48,833 bases of DNA. Origin: Candidatus Aminicenantes bacterium (lineage in GTDB: Bacteria; Acidobacteriota; Aminicenantia; Aminicenantales; UBA4085). The stretch is taken from NCBI GenBank assembly GCA_026393855.1, contig JAPKZJ010000023.1, positions 1 to 48,833 on the forward strand. Reading direction: 5' to 3'. The notes under the pieces are model-generated. The model saw only the letters and a program-made list of their open reading frames with translations. It was not told the origin of the DNA and did not search any database. A program made the position numbers and the translations under genes. Within the stretch, counting starts at the first letter, position 1. The number at the start of each line of letters is the position of its first letter. Below are positions 18,224-26,756 of the stretch, in pieces.

Positions 18224-19627
18224 TCAGAGCCGGGCCAAAGCCTGCTCCAGATCGGCGATGACGTCGGCCGGGTCTTCGCCGCCGACGCAGAGTCGGATGA
18301 GCTGGGGCGGAACGTCGGCCATCCGCCGCGCCTCTTCGCCCTGTTGCTGGTGGGTGGAGATGGCCGGGATGGTGGCGACGCTCTTGATCCGTCCCAAGTC
18401 GGTGGCCCGGTAGATCATTTTGAAGCCGTCGAAAACCTTGCGGGCGTTCTCCGGCGGGCCGTCCACCCGGAAGCTCATCAGGTGGCCGAAGCGGGGCAGC
18501 CCGCGGCCGTTCGCGTCTTCGGAGTCGACGAGGGACATGTAGCGCGAAGCCAGTCCGTGCAGGCGATGCGAGGGCAGGCCCAGGAAATCGACCTGGTAAA
18601 CCCGCGGCTGCCCGCTCAGCCACTCGGCCACGGTCTGGCAGTTGCGGCTGACCAGGTCCATGCGCGAGCGCAGGGTCCGCAGGTCGTTGAGGGCCATCAT
18701 GGCGTTGAAAGGCGCCGCCGCCGGCCCGTTGTCACGGTAGGGCAGGAACTTGACGTATTCGGCGAAGCTGGCCTTGAACAGGGGATGGTCGTTGACGATG
18801 TTGGTCGTGATCGGCTTGCGGCTGATGAGCGCCCCGCCGATGGCCGTGCCGCCGGCGGTGATCGACTTGGTCAGGGAATGGACGACAATGTCCGCGCCGT
18901 GGGCCAGCGGGCGCATCAGGGCGGGGGTGGCGCAAGTGGCGTCGAAAATGAAGGGAACGTCGCAAGCGTGGGCCGCGTCGGCCACGGCCCGGATGTCGCA
19001 GAAGCCCTGCTGCGGATTGCTCGGCCCTTCCATATAGACGAACCGGGTGTTGGCGTCGATCTTGGACTTCCATTCCTGGACATCCTCGGGATGCATGACC
19101 CAGCGGACCTCGATGCCCCGCTCCTGGGCCCGGCGGATGTTGAAGAGCTGGAAGGTCCCGCCGTAGACCTGGATGCAGGAGACGAAGTTGATCTTTTCGC
19201 CCTCCTTCTGCTTGGCCAGGAACGGATCGATGGCCATGGCGATGGCCGCCATGCCGGAGCCCGTCACGCAGCACGAGGTCTCAAAGCCGGTCTTATAGCC
19301 CTCGAGCAGGCCCAAGGCCCATTCCAGGTAGTAGGTCGTCGGGTTGGCGATCCGGGTGTAGCACCAGGTCGGGATGAGGTAGGCCAGGGCCGCTTCGAGC
19401 TCGTCGGAGTCCCGGTAGGATTGGGAGGAGGAGAGATAGAGCGGCTCGATCAAAGCGCCTTGATTGTTGCGGTAGGACTCCTCGAGCGAGTACAAGCCGT
19501 GTACGGCGATGGTGTCGAACTTCCAGGAGCGGACCAGGCCGAGATGCGCTTCGCGCTCGGCCTGAAGCCGCTTGGCTTCGTCGATGTACTTCCGGACGCC
19601 GGGTCCGTAGGTCTTAGTTTCGGTCAT
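18224..19627 (-). CDS. Cys/Met-metabolism PLP enzyme (O-acetylhomoserine sulfhydrylase-like)
   Basis: This family makes or breaks C-S bonds of homoserine and cysteine derivatives with PLP. The PLP lysine is K254 in SLTKSITAGGTAIGG and the partner aspartate D229 in FIFDATCATPALMR; CVTGSGMAAIA is the phosphate-binding turn. At 467 residues it is longer than the usual 390-430, with a longer N-terminus. Homoserine dehydrogenase lies directly upstream, so a role in methionine synthesis (homocysteine from acylhomoserine) is likely; methionine gamma-lyase is an alternative. I see no SAM riboswitch in the 161-nt gap before it. Confidence 0.87.
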   Translation of the reverse strand: MTETKTYGPGVRKYIDEAKRLQAEREAHLGLVRSWKFDTIAVHGLYSLEESYRNNQGALIEPLYLSSSQSYRDSDELEAALAYLIPTWCYTRIANPTTYYLEWALGLLEGYKTGFETSCCVTGSGMAAIAMAIDPFLAKQKEGEKINFVSCIQVYGGTFQLFNIRRAQERGIEVRWVMHPEDVQEWKSKIDANTRFVYMEGPSNPQQGFCDIRAVADAAHACDVPFIFDATCATPALMRPLAHGADIVVHSLTKSITAGGTAIGGALISRKPITTNIVNDHPLFKASFAEYVKFLPYRDNGPAAAPFNAMMALNDLRTLRSRMDLVSRNCQTVAEWLSGQPRVYQVDFLGLPSHRLHGLASRYMSLVDSEDANGRGLPRFGHLMSFRVDGPPENARKVFDGFKMIYRATDLGRIKSVATIPAISTHQQQGEEARRMADVPPQLIRLCVGGEDPADVIADLEQALARL

Positions 19628-19788
19628 GGGTGGTGCCTCCCTGGGGCAAAGAGACGGATAGTATCGATCGGTGCGGAGCTCGCATGGGGAGAACCTAGAA
19701 AAGTCCGTCGGGAAAGACGCTGCGATAAGGTTTTGGCTGCGTTTTCAATCGCATGACACGGCTAATAGGGCCGATTCGAGGACTCAGT

Positions 19789-20832
19789 TTATTTCAAATC
19801 GTGATGAATGGCAAGCACGTCCTGGAGGACGGCGTGCCCGGTTTCCAGGCGCCCTGCGCCGGGCCCTTCGATGGTCACCGGGCCGAGCAGGTCGAGGTCG
19901 AAAGTCAGGGCGTTGCGGGCGCCCATGACCCCGGCCAGCGGATCGGTGAGGGGGATCTTGCGCGGCCCCACCCCGGCCGTGATGCGGGCGCTGTCGCGCC
20001 GAACATAGGCGATAAGCTTATAGCGATAGCCTTCCTCGCGGGCGGCCACGATCATGGCCCGGTTGATGCCGGTGATGCCGGACGGGTTGAGGGAGGCCGG
20101 CTTGAGCCCGGCGTCGAGGAGGACGTTGGCCAGGATGACGATCTTGGCCAGGGCGTCGCGGCCCTCCACGTCGGCCGAGGGGTCGGCCTCGGCGAAACCC
20201 AGCTTTTGGGCTTGGGCCAGGGCCTCGGCAAAGTCCAGGCCCTCGGCCTCCATCTTGCTCAGGATGAAGTTCGTGGTGCCGTTCAGGATGCCCCGGATCT
20301 CCTTGATCGAGGCCCCGGCGAAGCCCCGCTCGGCCAGGCTGAAGATGGGGGTCCCGCTCATGACCGTGCCCTCGAACCGGAAGTGCAGTTTCCGCTTGCG
20401 GGCCAGATCGCTTAATTCGCGGTAGTGGAGAGCCACCGGGCCCTTGTTGGTCGTGACGACGTGCTTGCCGGTCATCAGGGCGCGGCGGATGTGGGACGCG
20501 GCCGGTTCGCCGGTCTTGATGTCGGTCGGGGTCAGCTCGGCGATCAGGTCGGCTCCTGCCGCCTCGATGATGTCGGCCGTGGGCACCCCGTCGAACTTGG
20601 CCGCCCGGGGGTCGACGGCGTGCATCTTGCCGCCTGCGGCCAGGACCTTGAGGGTCTTGCGGATGTCCAGGCCCTGCGGGGCGATGAGGTTGCCGCGGAG
20701 AGGATCGGCGACGGCCGTGACCTTGGCCTCGAAGCCGTAGCGGGTTTGCAGGTCGGCGGCTTTGCGGTCGAGGGCTTCCAGAAAGCCCTGGCCGACCGTG
20801 CCGCAGCCGACGATTCCGAGCCTCAGCTTCAT
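19789..20832 (-). CDS. hom: Homoserine dehydrogenase
   Basis: Hom reduces aspartate semialdehyde to homoserine, the branch point to methionine and threonine. The NAD(P) motif GIVGCGTVGQGF is at 6-17, the signature EADPSADVEGRDALAKI follows in the catalytic domain. The protein is only 347 residues and ends after the catalytic domain, so the C-terminal ACT regulatory domain found in many Hom proteins is absent; feedback control by threonine is therefore unlikely (inference). ATG 20832 has GGAGG upstream; the longer frame before it is not needed. Confidence 0.94.
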   Translation of the reverse strand: MKLRLGIVGCGTVGQGFLEALDRKAADLQTRYGFEAKVTAVADPLRGNLIAPQGLDIRKTLKVLAAGGKMHAVDPRAAKFDGVPTADIIEAAGADLIAELTPTDIKTGEPAASHIRRALMTGKHVVTTNKGPVALHYRELSDLARKRKLHFRFEGTVMSGTPIFSLAERGFAGASIKEIRGILNGTTNFILSKMEAEGLDFAEALAQAQKLGFAEADPSADVEGRDALAKIVILANVLLDAGLKPASLNPSGITGINRAMIVAAREEGYRYKLIAYVRRDSARITAGVGPRKIPLTDPLAGVMGARNALTFDLDLLGPVTIEGPGAGRLETGHAVLQDVLAIHHDLK

Positions 20833-20990
20833 CGTTGCCTCCGAGATCGATTCCCGTCTGTTCCCCCCGAGCATCTTAGCTTAGGGGGAGGGAGTCTGTA
20901 AAGGATGGTTCCGGACTTGCCGTCCCGAGGCGCGCTGAAGGCGTTTTTATCGTCGTTGCGAGGGCAACCTCCTCCATATCAAAAAACCGA

Positions 20991-21029
20991 GATTCCCGCG
21001 GCCTGCTTCGCAGGTCCTCGGGATGACAG
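20991..21029. repeat. Short hairpin repeat family C, copy 1
   Basis: A 39-bp unit beginning GATTCCCGCG and ending CCTCGGGATGACAG, with central hairpin CCTG-CTTCG-CAGG. A related copy lies at 21152-21190. The outer bases (ATTCCCG with CGGGAT) also pair. Confidence 0.65.
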
Positions 21030-21127
21030 ATGATCAAACTAGCCGCCCCGTCGTCGATGGCTCGGGTTGAAGCCTTGAAACCAGGTATGGCCCCGTATAA
21101 GATGGTCCCGTTCGAGGAGGGAAAACC

Positions 21128-22096
21128 ATGAACCAATCCACCATCGAAAAAGATCCCCACGTCCGGTTTTCAACCGGCCTCGGGATGACGAAGCGATCAA
21201 CGTCATGGCGAACCATTGGCGCAGCAATCTGCGCGATCATACTATGGCGTGCCGTCTCACTCATCGCCTCCGCCGCCCAAACGCCCGCCAAGGGGCTCAA
21301 GATATTTATTTCCGTCGACATGGAAGGGATCGACGGCGTCGTCAATTGGGACGACGTGACCGTGGGCGGATTGGATTACGGCTTGTTCCGGCGGCTCATG
21401 ACCCAGGAGGTCAACGCCGCGATCGGCGCCGCCCGCGCCGCGGGCGCGACCGAGATCGTCGTCCGGGACGCCCACGACACCGGCCGCAACATCCTGCCCG
21501 ATCTCCTGGACCCCGGCGTCAAGCTTCTGCGCGACTGGAGCTACGGCCCGTTGAGCATGATGGAAGGGATCGACAAGTCTTTTGACGCCGCGATATTCAT
21601 CGGCTACCACGCCCGGGCCTCGACACCGGATGCGGTCCTGAAGCACACCATGACGACCAAGCTTCTCGACGTCGTCATCAACGGCCGTAAGATGCCGGAG
21701 GCGGGGATCAACGGCCTCATCGCCGGGATGTTCGACGTCCCCGTGATCCTGGTTACGGGCGACAAGGCCATCGCCGGGCAGGCCCGCGAGCTGTTCGGGG
21801 ACATCGAGACCGCCATTGTGAAAGAGGGCATCGGTACGGCCGAGCTGGGCATCTCGCCCCAAGCCGCCCAGGCCTTGATCTGGGAAAAGACGGCCGCTGC
21901 CCTGCGCCGGCTGAAGGAAGCCAAGCCGTTCAAGCCGGCCCCACCCTACACCCTCGACGTCGCCTTTGCCGACGAGGCGGGGGCCCAGAAGGCGTCTTGG
22001 ATTCCCGGCGCGGTCCGCAAGGACGAGCACACCGTGAGCTTCAAGGCGGACGACGTCATGACCCTGCTCAAGCTTTTCCGCCTGTCCAAGATGTAG
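21128..22096 (+). CDS. M55 family D-aminopeptidase-like protein, exported
   Basis: M55 enzymes (DppA of Bacillus) cleave D-amino acids from peptide N-termini with two zinc ions. The DppA ligands are all in place: D64 and E66 in SVDMEG, H116 in VRDAHDTGR, H161 in GYHAR, E191, plus the catalytic H173. A hydrophobic segment at 29-49 suggests export. ATG 21128 has a strong AGGAGG upstream, but codons 9-21 come from hairpin repeat C; ATG 21185, which gives a better-shaped signal peptide, is the alternative. It may recycle D-Ala peptides from the wall (inference). Confidence 0.9.
   Translation: MNQSTIEKDPHVRFSTGLGMTKRSTSWRTIGAAICAIILWRAVSLIASAAQTPAKGLKIFISVDMEGIDGVVNWDDVTVGGLDYGLFRRLMTQEVNAAIGAARAAGATEIVVRDAHDTGRNILPDLLDPGVKLLRDWSYGPLSMMEGIDKSFDAAIFIGYHARASTPDAVLKHTMTTKLLDVVINGRKMPEAGINGLIAGMFDVPVILVTGDKAIAGQARELFGDIETAIVKEGIGTAELGISPQAAQALIWEKTAAALRRLKEAKPFKPAPPYTLDVAFADEAGAQKASWIPGAVRKDEHTVSFKADDVMTLLKLFRLSKM
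21152..21190. repeat. Short hairpin repeat family C, copy 2, inside the M55 gene start
   Basis: A 39-bp unit GATCCCCACG...CCTCGGGATGACGA with central hairpin CCGGTT-TTC-AACCGG. The stem sequence differs from copy 1 yet pairs perfectly. It lies within the first 21 codons of the peptidase frame as called from 21128. Confidence 0.6.
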
Positions 22097-22099
22097 GCT

Positions 22100-22223
22100 A
22101 GGGGTCAGGTCTCAACATTCAACATTTCTCCTAAATTTTAGGTTTTCAGGGACGGAGCCGTATTCTCAAGGGGCCGAGTCGAGCTCGGCATGCCGAAATG
22201 TTGAATGTTGAGGCCTGACCCCT
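22100..22223. repeat. Palindromic element with 28-bp arms between convergent genes
   Basis: Left arm 22100-22127 and right arm 22196-22223 are inverted repeats with 27 of 28 bases matching (AGGGGTCAGG...CAACATTT). The loop of 68 bp holds no gene. It starts 4 nt after the M55 stop and its right end includes part of the M28 stop codon (22222-22224). It resembles the REP-like or small IS-derived palindromes found in many genomes and can act as a two-way terminator. Confidence 0.85.
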
Positions 22224-23775
22224 ATCGTCTTACCGGGTAATGCATCAGGTCCGGAAGGGGCTTGCGCGGCAGCGGCTCCTCGCGCATGGCCGCGTTGTAT
22301 ACGAACGCGGCCATGACCACCGAGGCCTGCATCAGGTCCTCGATGATCAGGTGGTCGTAGACGTCCATGTTGGTGTGGTGGATGCGAGTCCCGTAGTCGA
22401 GCGGGTCCTGGATGAACTGAAAAGCCGGCAGCCCCACATAATCCAGGGCGCCGTGATCCGACCCGCCGGTCTCGCGGACGACGACGTCGGTCGCGCCCAG
22501 GTCGTGGAACGGCTTCAGCCACTCCTCGAAGATGGGCTTCACGGCGGCGTTGTTCTGGGCGTAGATGCCCCGGATGCGGCCGCTGCCGTTGTCGAAGTTG
22601 AAGTAACCGGCGATCTTGGCATGCTCCGGCTTGAGGGTCATCGTGGCGGGATCGGCGAAGTGCTTTTCGACGTAGGCCTTGGAACCGACCCAACCCTTCT
22701 CCTCGGCGCTCCAGAGGACGACCCGGATCGTCCGGCGGGGCTTGACCCCGAGCGCCTTAAGGATGCGGACGGCTTCGAGCGAGACGGCGCAGCCGGCCGC
22801 GTCGTCGGCCGCGCCGGTGCCCGCGCTCCAGGAGTCGATGTGGCCGCCGAGCATGACGACCTGGTCGGCCTTGTCCGTGCCGGGAATCTCGCCGACCACG
22901 TTGTAGCCCAGGAGGTCCTTGTCGTAGAACTCCGTCCGGACCTCGACCTCCATCTTGGCCGGCTCCTTGAACTCCTCGATGATCCTGTGAATGCGGTTAT
23001 AGTGCTCGGCCGCCAGGATGATCTCGGGCAGGGGACGTGGACGCTTCGGGTCGCGGGCCTGGCGGACGCCGCGGGCCAGGACCGTACCGTACTCGCGCAG
23101 AGAGGCCCCGCTCGAGGAGACCAGCACGCCCACGCCTTCGGCCCGGAAAAAGTCCTCGAGCTCGTCCAGAAAGCCGCGGACATAGTCCGGATCGGGCGGT
23201 ACCGCGGCCCGGATGGGCGTCTCCGCCAGGGCCGCTAGGCCAGCCGCATCGTAGCGCCGGGCGTCGGGGGTGAACTGTGTCGGGACGGGAATCCGCGGCT
23301 GGTAAAGCACGATCCGCCCCGCGAGCCGGCCCTTGTATTTGGCGAAGTCGGCCTTGGACTTGATGTCGACGTAGAGAGGGGCTCCAATGATCTTGCCCTT
23401 CGTGCTCGACCCCCACTCGACCGAGATGGCGATGAGCGGCGCGTAATGGGGTTCGAGGAGGTGGGCCGAGACATAGCGTGGGGCCCAGCCGACGCCGAAA
23501 TTCTCGTAGGGCTCGAGGGCGACATTCGTCAGGCCCCATTCGCGCATCCGGTCGGCCGCCCAGGCGTTGGCCCGGCCGATTTCGGGCGATCCGGTGGGTC
23601 GGGGGCCGATGACGTCGGAGAGATAGGCGGCCAGCTTGGCCACCCGGCTGTGCTGCAGGCCTTCGAACCGGATTCGGTTCATCATGCCCAGGTCGGGAGC
23701 GTCCTGGGCGGCGAATAGGCCCAGGGCCAGGAGGACGAAGGCGGGAAGCGCGATCGAGCGGCGGTGACGTCTCAT
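22222..23775 (-). CDS. Secreted M28 family metallopeptidase
   Basis: M28 peptidases are two-zinc aminopeptidases or carboxypeptidases. The 517-residue protein has a signal peptide (MRRHRRSIALPAFVLLALGL, then FAAQ), a PA-domain-like middle, and the zinc site residues in GGHIDSW, DDAAGC, SAEEKGWVGS, GGSDHGALDYVG and HHTNMD. ATG 23775 has CAAGGAGG upstream. It faces the M55 gene; both may digest peptides outside the cytoplasmic membrane. The stop codon is part of the palindromic element 22100-22223, so the last residue or two may have been set by its insertion. Confidence 0.92.
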   Translation of the reverse strand: MRRHRRSIALPAFVLLALGLFAAQDAPDLGMMNRIRFEGLQHSRVAKLAAYLSDVIGPRPTGSPEIGRANAWAADRMREWGLTNVALEPYENFGVGWAPRYVSAHLLEPHYAPLIAISVEWGSSTKGKIIGAPLYVDIKSKADFAKYKGRLAGRIVLYQPRIPVPTQFTPDARRYDAAGLAALAETPIRAAVPPDPDYVRGFLDELEDFFRAEGVGVLVSSSGASLREYGTVLARGVRQARDPKRPRPLPEIILAAEHYNRIHRIIEEFKEPAKMEVEVRTEFYDKDLLGYNVVGEIPGTDKADQVVMLGGHIDSWSAGTGAADDAAGCAVSLEAVRILKALGVKPRRTIRVVLWSAEEKGWVGSKAYVEKHFADPATMTLKPEHAKIAGYFNFDNGSGRIRGIYAQNNAAVKPIFEEWLKPFHDLGATDVVVRETGGSDHGALDYVGLPAFQFIQDPLDYGTRIHHTNMDVYDHLIIEDLMQASVVMAAFVYNAAMREEPLPRKPLPDLMHYPVRR

Positions 23776-24010
23776 GGGGCCTCCTTGTCGCGCGCGGGCG
23801 CGGTCGAAGTCTATCGCCGCCGGGCCGCCGCCGTCAACGCGGGGCCGAGGCCGCAGAGGGGGCGGGGTCATCAGGTGGTGAGAGATCAGCCTGGTTTGAT
23901 CGTCTGTTTATAGGGATCGAATTCCCCGGCCAAAATCCCGCCGGCAGGGAATCGCCAAGGCGGGATCGGCCTTATAAGCAACTGACCTCGTCTCTTTCGA
24001 AGGGCGGTCC

Positions 24011-24232
24011 GTGCAAGAGCTCAAGCAGGCGTTCGCTCAGGCCGCGGAGGACTATCTTGAGATCTGCCGCAAGGCCGGCAAGGAGCCCCAGCGCTCCTAT
24101 AAAGGAAGCTTCAAAGTCCGCATCGCTCCCAACCTGCATCGCCGTGCCGCCCTTCGATCGGCTCGCCTGGGGATCTCCCTGAACCAGCTGGTCCAGGCGG
24201 CCATCGAGCGGGAAGTCGGACCGAAGTCCTGA
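24011..24232 (+). pseudogene. HicB-type antitoxin, N-terminally truncated
   Basis: From GTG 24011 the frame gives 73 residues: a HicB middle (VQELKQAFAQAAEDYLEICR) and a ribbon-helix-helix-like end (GSFKVRIAPNLHRRAALRSA). The HicB match continues upstream of the GTG in frame (TDLVSFEGRS), until a TAA at 23975; before that the expected N-terminal beta strands cannot be read in one frame. So it is probably a decayed hicB. No HicA toxin is visible nearby. The spacer 23776-23974 otherwise holds nothing I recognise. Confidence 0.6.
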
Positions 24233-24254
24233 CGGCGCCGCGTTGAATACCGAT

Positions 24255-24662
24255 TTAAGTCCGGCCGTGGCCGCAGCCCTGGGCCGGCCCGGCGCCATGA
24301 TCGTGGCCGTGATGGCCGCAGGCCATGCCGGGTTCCACCTTCTGCAGCGTCCCCGCCTTCAGGGCCTCGATGGTCTCCCGGACGGTCGGGGCCGCGGCGA
24401 GAAAGACGTCCAGGCCGGCCGCGTTCAGCTTGGCCAAGGCTCCGCCGCCGATCCCCCCGACGACGATCCCGTCGAGCCGTTCGCCCTGCAGAGAAGCCAG
24501 CGGCGTGCAGGCGCCGTGGACGTGCTGGTGGTTCTGGTTGCCGACCGCCCGGCTGAGGCCGCTCTCGGCGTCGACGATTAAAAATCCGGGGGCTGATCCG
24601 AAATGGGCGCAGACGAGGCTATCCAGCCCTTTGTCTTCTTCGATCGGAATGGCGATGATCAT
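24255..24662 (-). CDS. NifX/NifB-type iron-molybdenum-cofactor-binding domain protein
   Basis: This small fold (dinitrogenase FeMo-cofactor family) carries or senses metal clusters; many members have nothing to do with nitrogen fixation. The 135-residue protein starts MIIAIPIEEDKGLDSLVCAH and has GIVVGGIGGGALAKLNAAG. The tail is rich in His, Cys and Gly (CGHHGHDHGAG), a likely metal-binding extension. Its start overlaps the stop of the DUF134 gene by one base (TAATG). This pair recurs in anaerobes; no nif genes are visible here. Confidence 0.87.
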   Translation of the reverse strand: MIIAIPIEEDKGLDSLVCAHFGSAPGFLIVDAESGLSRAVGNQNHQHVHGACTPLASLQGERLDGIVVGGIGGGALAKLNAAGLDVFLAAAPTVRETIEALKAGTLQKVEPGMACGHHGHDHGAGPAQGCGHGRT

Positions 24663-25102
24663 TATGAGTTCTCCTTAGGCGTTTTTTGGGTGCAGCCAAA
24701 ACGGCGTCTTCGGCAAGGCCCTGCGCCCGGCCGCTTCTCCGGTATCTCGGCTTTGGGATCGGGGGCCGGATCAAAATCCGCTTGGTCATGAAGACGGCAG
24801 CAGCGCTTTCGGCCGACCTCGACCGTGCCGCCCTCAATCCGAAGAGACTTGCCGTGAAGCAGGGCATCGATCGTTTTCCGGTGGGCCGAGTCGATGATCC
24901 GGCTGAAGGTCGGCCGCGAGACAGCCATCCGTTCGGCTGCCTGTTCCTGGTACAGACCCTCGAAGTCCGCCAACCTCAGGGCTTCGAACTCATCGAGGGT
25001 CATGACGATCTCGTCCAGGTCTTGGAGGGGGATGCCGGCCGGCTTAAAGACCGGGGCGGCCGGATGGCCGGCGATATGGCGGGGGCAGAAGGGTCTGGGC
25101 AT
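24662..25102 (-). CDS. DUF134 helix-turn-helix regulator
   Basis: DUF134 proteins are small DNA-binding proteins often next to NifX-like genes. The 146-residue product has MPRPFCPRHI at the start and a helix-turn-helix in LYQEQAAERMAVSRPTFSRI. Cysteines at the C-terminus (KRCCRL and RFGC) may bind metal. It is the first gene of a two-gene unit and has a strong promoter with a palindrome over it, so self-regulation is plausible (inference). Confidence 0.87.
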   Translation of the reverse strand: MPRPFCPRHIAGHPAAPVFKPAGIPLQDLDEIVMTLDEFEALRLADFEGLYQEQAAERMAVSRPTFSRIIDSAHRKTIDALLHGKSLRIEGGTVEVGRKRCCRLHDQADFDPAPDPKAEIPEKRPGAGPCRRRRFGCTQKTPKENS

Positions 25103-25119
25103 GGCAAGCTTTCGGACTT

Positions 25120-25148
25120 ATTATGGACATATGTTCATTACTTGTCAA
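25120..25148 (-). promoter_or_regulatory. Promoter and palindromic operator of the DUF134-NifX pair
   Basis: Reading leftward: TTGACA at 25148-25143, a 17-nt spacer, CATAAT at 25125-25120. Inside the spacer and touching the -10 box is a 16-bp palindrome at 25123-25138, ATGGACATATGTTCAT, with one mismatched pair. Its place is right for a repressor site. Confidence 0.75.
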
Positions 25149-25205
25149 GCGCCGTGCCTGATTTCTCTTTTAAACTCTCCGCGCCGATCCGGTGCATTCG
25201 GAGCG

Positions 25206-25242
25206 AAAAAAAAGGACGGCTCCTTTCGGAACCGCCCTTTTT
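25206..25242 (-). terminator. Intrinsic terminator of citrate synthase
   Basis: GGACGGCTCC (25214-25223) pairs with GGAACCGCCC (25228-25237) around a 4-nt loop, with two G-T pairs. On the minus strand eight T follow. T-runs on both sides allow action in both directions. It lies 16 nt beyond the stop of the citrate synthase gene. Confidence 0.9.
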
Positions 25243-25257
25243 GAGAGTCTTTCTGAC

Positions 25258-26571
25258 TTAGGCCTTCGCGGCAGCCTTGATCTGGGCCTCGATCCACTCG
25301 GTCGTGACGGACTTGGGCCGCTCGAGCGGCAGGCCGGTGGCGCGGCTCCACACGAGCTGGGCCAGGATGCCGAGGGCGCGGCTGACGCCGAAGAAGACCG
25401 TGTAGAAGTCGTACTCGGTGACCCCGTAGTAGTACAGCAGGACGCCGGAGTGGGCGTCGACGTTCGGCCACGGGTTCTTGGCCTTGCCGTGCTTGAGCAG
25501 GATGTCCGGGGCGACTTCGTAGATGTCGCTGACGACCTTGAACATGTCGTAGTCGGGCAGGTGCTTGAGGGCGAACTCGCGCTGGGCGACGTAGCGGGGG
25601 TCGGTCTTGCGGAGCACGGCGTGGCCGTAGCCCGGGATGACCTTGCCGCCGTTCAGCGTATCCCAGAGATACTTGACGAGCTGGTCCTTGGTCGGCACGC
25701 CGCCGAGGTCTTTCATCGTGTCCATGATCCAGCGCAGCACTTCCTGGTTGGCCAGGCCGTGTAGCGGGCCGGCCAAGCCGTCCATGGCCGCCGACAGCGA
25801 GTAGTAGGCGTCGGACAGGGCCGAGCCGACCAGGTGGCAGGTGTGGGCCGAGACGTTGCCGCCTTCGTGGTCGCTGTGGATGTCCAGGTACATCCGCATC
25901 AGGTCATAGAACTCGGGCTTGTCGTTGCCGATCTGGTGGGCCAGGTTGGCCGCCCAATCCAGTTTCGGGTCGGGGGCGATGTACTTGGCGCCCTTGTAGC
26001 AGCGCATGTAGATGCGGGCCGCGATCTCCGGGAGCTTGGCGATGATGTCCATGACATCTTCGTACATGGGATCCCAGTAGCTCATCTTGTTCATGCCTTC
26101 GCGGTATTGATGGGCGAACTTGGAGTCTTTCTGCAGGGCCAGGATGGCCAGCGAGAACTGGGTCATCGGGTGCAGGTCGTGCGGCAGGGAATCGAGGACC
26201 TTGAGCAGGTACTCGGGGAGCTGGGCCCGCTTCTTCCAGTCCTCGCCGACGGCCATGGCGTCCTCGAGGGTCGGGATTTCGCCGAGCAAAAGGAGGTAGA
26301 ACAGGCCCTCGGGCAGGGGCTCGCCGGTGCCGGGGATCTTGGGCAGCTTGGCCTGCAGCTCGGGGATGGTGAAGCCGCGGAAGCGGATGCCTTCGTTGGG
26401 GTCGAGGGCCGAGGTCTCCCAGAGCATGCACTTGATGGAGCGCATGCCGCCGTAGGTCTGGGCGATCGTCGAATCGCCGATCTTCATTTCGCCATGTTCT
26501 TTGAGGATCTTCTGATACCTCTCGCGCATGGGGCCGATCTTGGCTTGGAATTTTTCTTTTAGAGCCGACAT
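25258..26571 (-). CDS. gltA: Citrate synthase, eukaryote-like type
   Basis: Citrate synthase condenses oxaloacetate with acetyl-CoA. The 437-residue protein has the active-site blocks [41 protein letters not shown] and [13 protein letters not shown]. These and the overall length resemble the mitochondrial (dimeric) type more than E. coli GltA. ATG 26571 is followed by [19 protein letters not shown] lies 7-12 nt before it. It stands alone with its own terminator. Confidence 0.95.
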   Translation of the reverse strand: MSALKEKFQAKIGPMRERYQKILKEHGEMKIGDSTIAQTYGGMRSIKCMLWETSALDPNEGIRFRGFTIPELQAKLPKIPGTGEPLPEGLFYLLLLGEIPTLEDAMAVGEDWKKRAQLPEYLLKVLDSLPHDLHPMTQFSLAILALQKDSKFAHQYREGMNKMSYWDPMYEDVMDIIAKLPEIAARIYMRCYKGAKYIAPDPKLDWAANLAHQIGNDKPEFYDLMRMYLDIHSDHEGGNVSAHTCHLVGSALSDAYYSLSAAMDGLAGPLHGLANQEVLRWIMDTMKDLGGVPTKDQLVKYLWDTLNGGKVIPGYGHAVLRKTDPRYVAQREFALKHLPDYDMFKVVSDIYEVAPDILLKHGKAKNPWPNVDAHSGVLLYYYGVTEYDFYTVFFGVSRALGILAQLVWSRATGLPLERPKSVTTEWIEAQIKAAAKA

Positions 26572-26756
26572 TCGGTGAACCTCCTTTGAAATAGGCGAAA
26601 GAGTCCGGCTCTTTCGCGGTTTAGGCAGCGCATTATAGCCTTGGCCGGAGGCCGAAGTCAATGAAAACACGGGCTTAGAAAGCGACCCGTCCGGCCTTGC
26701 TTTTTCCGCCCGGGGCCGCTATTCTGGAAGGGATATCACACGCCAAGGAGAAAACC

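Noticed and set aside
18344-19756. 470-codon plus-strand open frame
   Set aside because: Antisense to the PLP enzyme with a clear lysine motif; typical of long shadows in GC-rich DNA.
19628-19788. SAM riboswitch before the PLP enzyme
   Set aside because: I searched the minus-strand leader for the SAM-I core features and saw neither the conserved GGCAACC-type junction nor a terminator stem.
24255-24662. Nitrogen-fixation locus
   Set aside because: The NifX-like domain alone is widespread in non-fixing anaerobes; no nifHDK, nifE, nifN or nifB is present.
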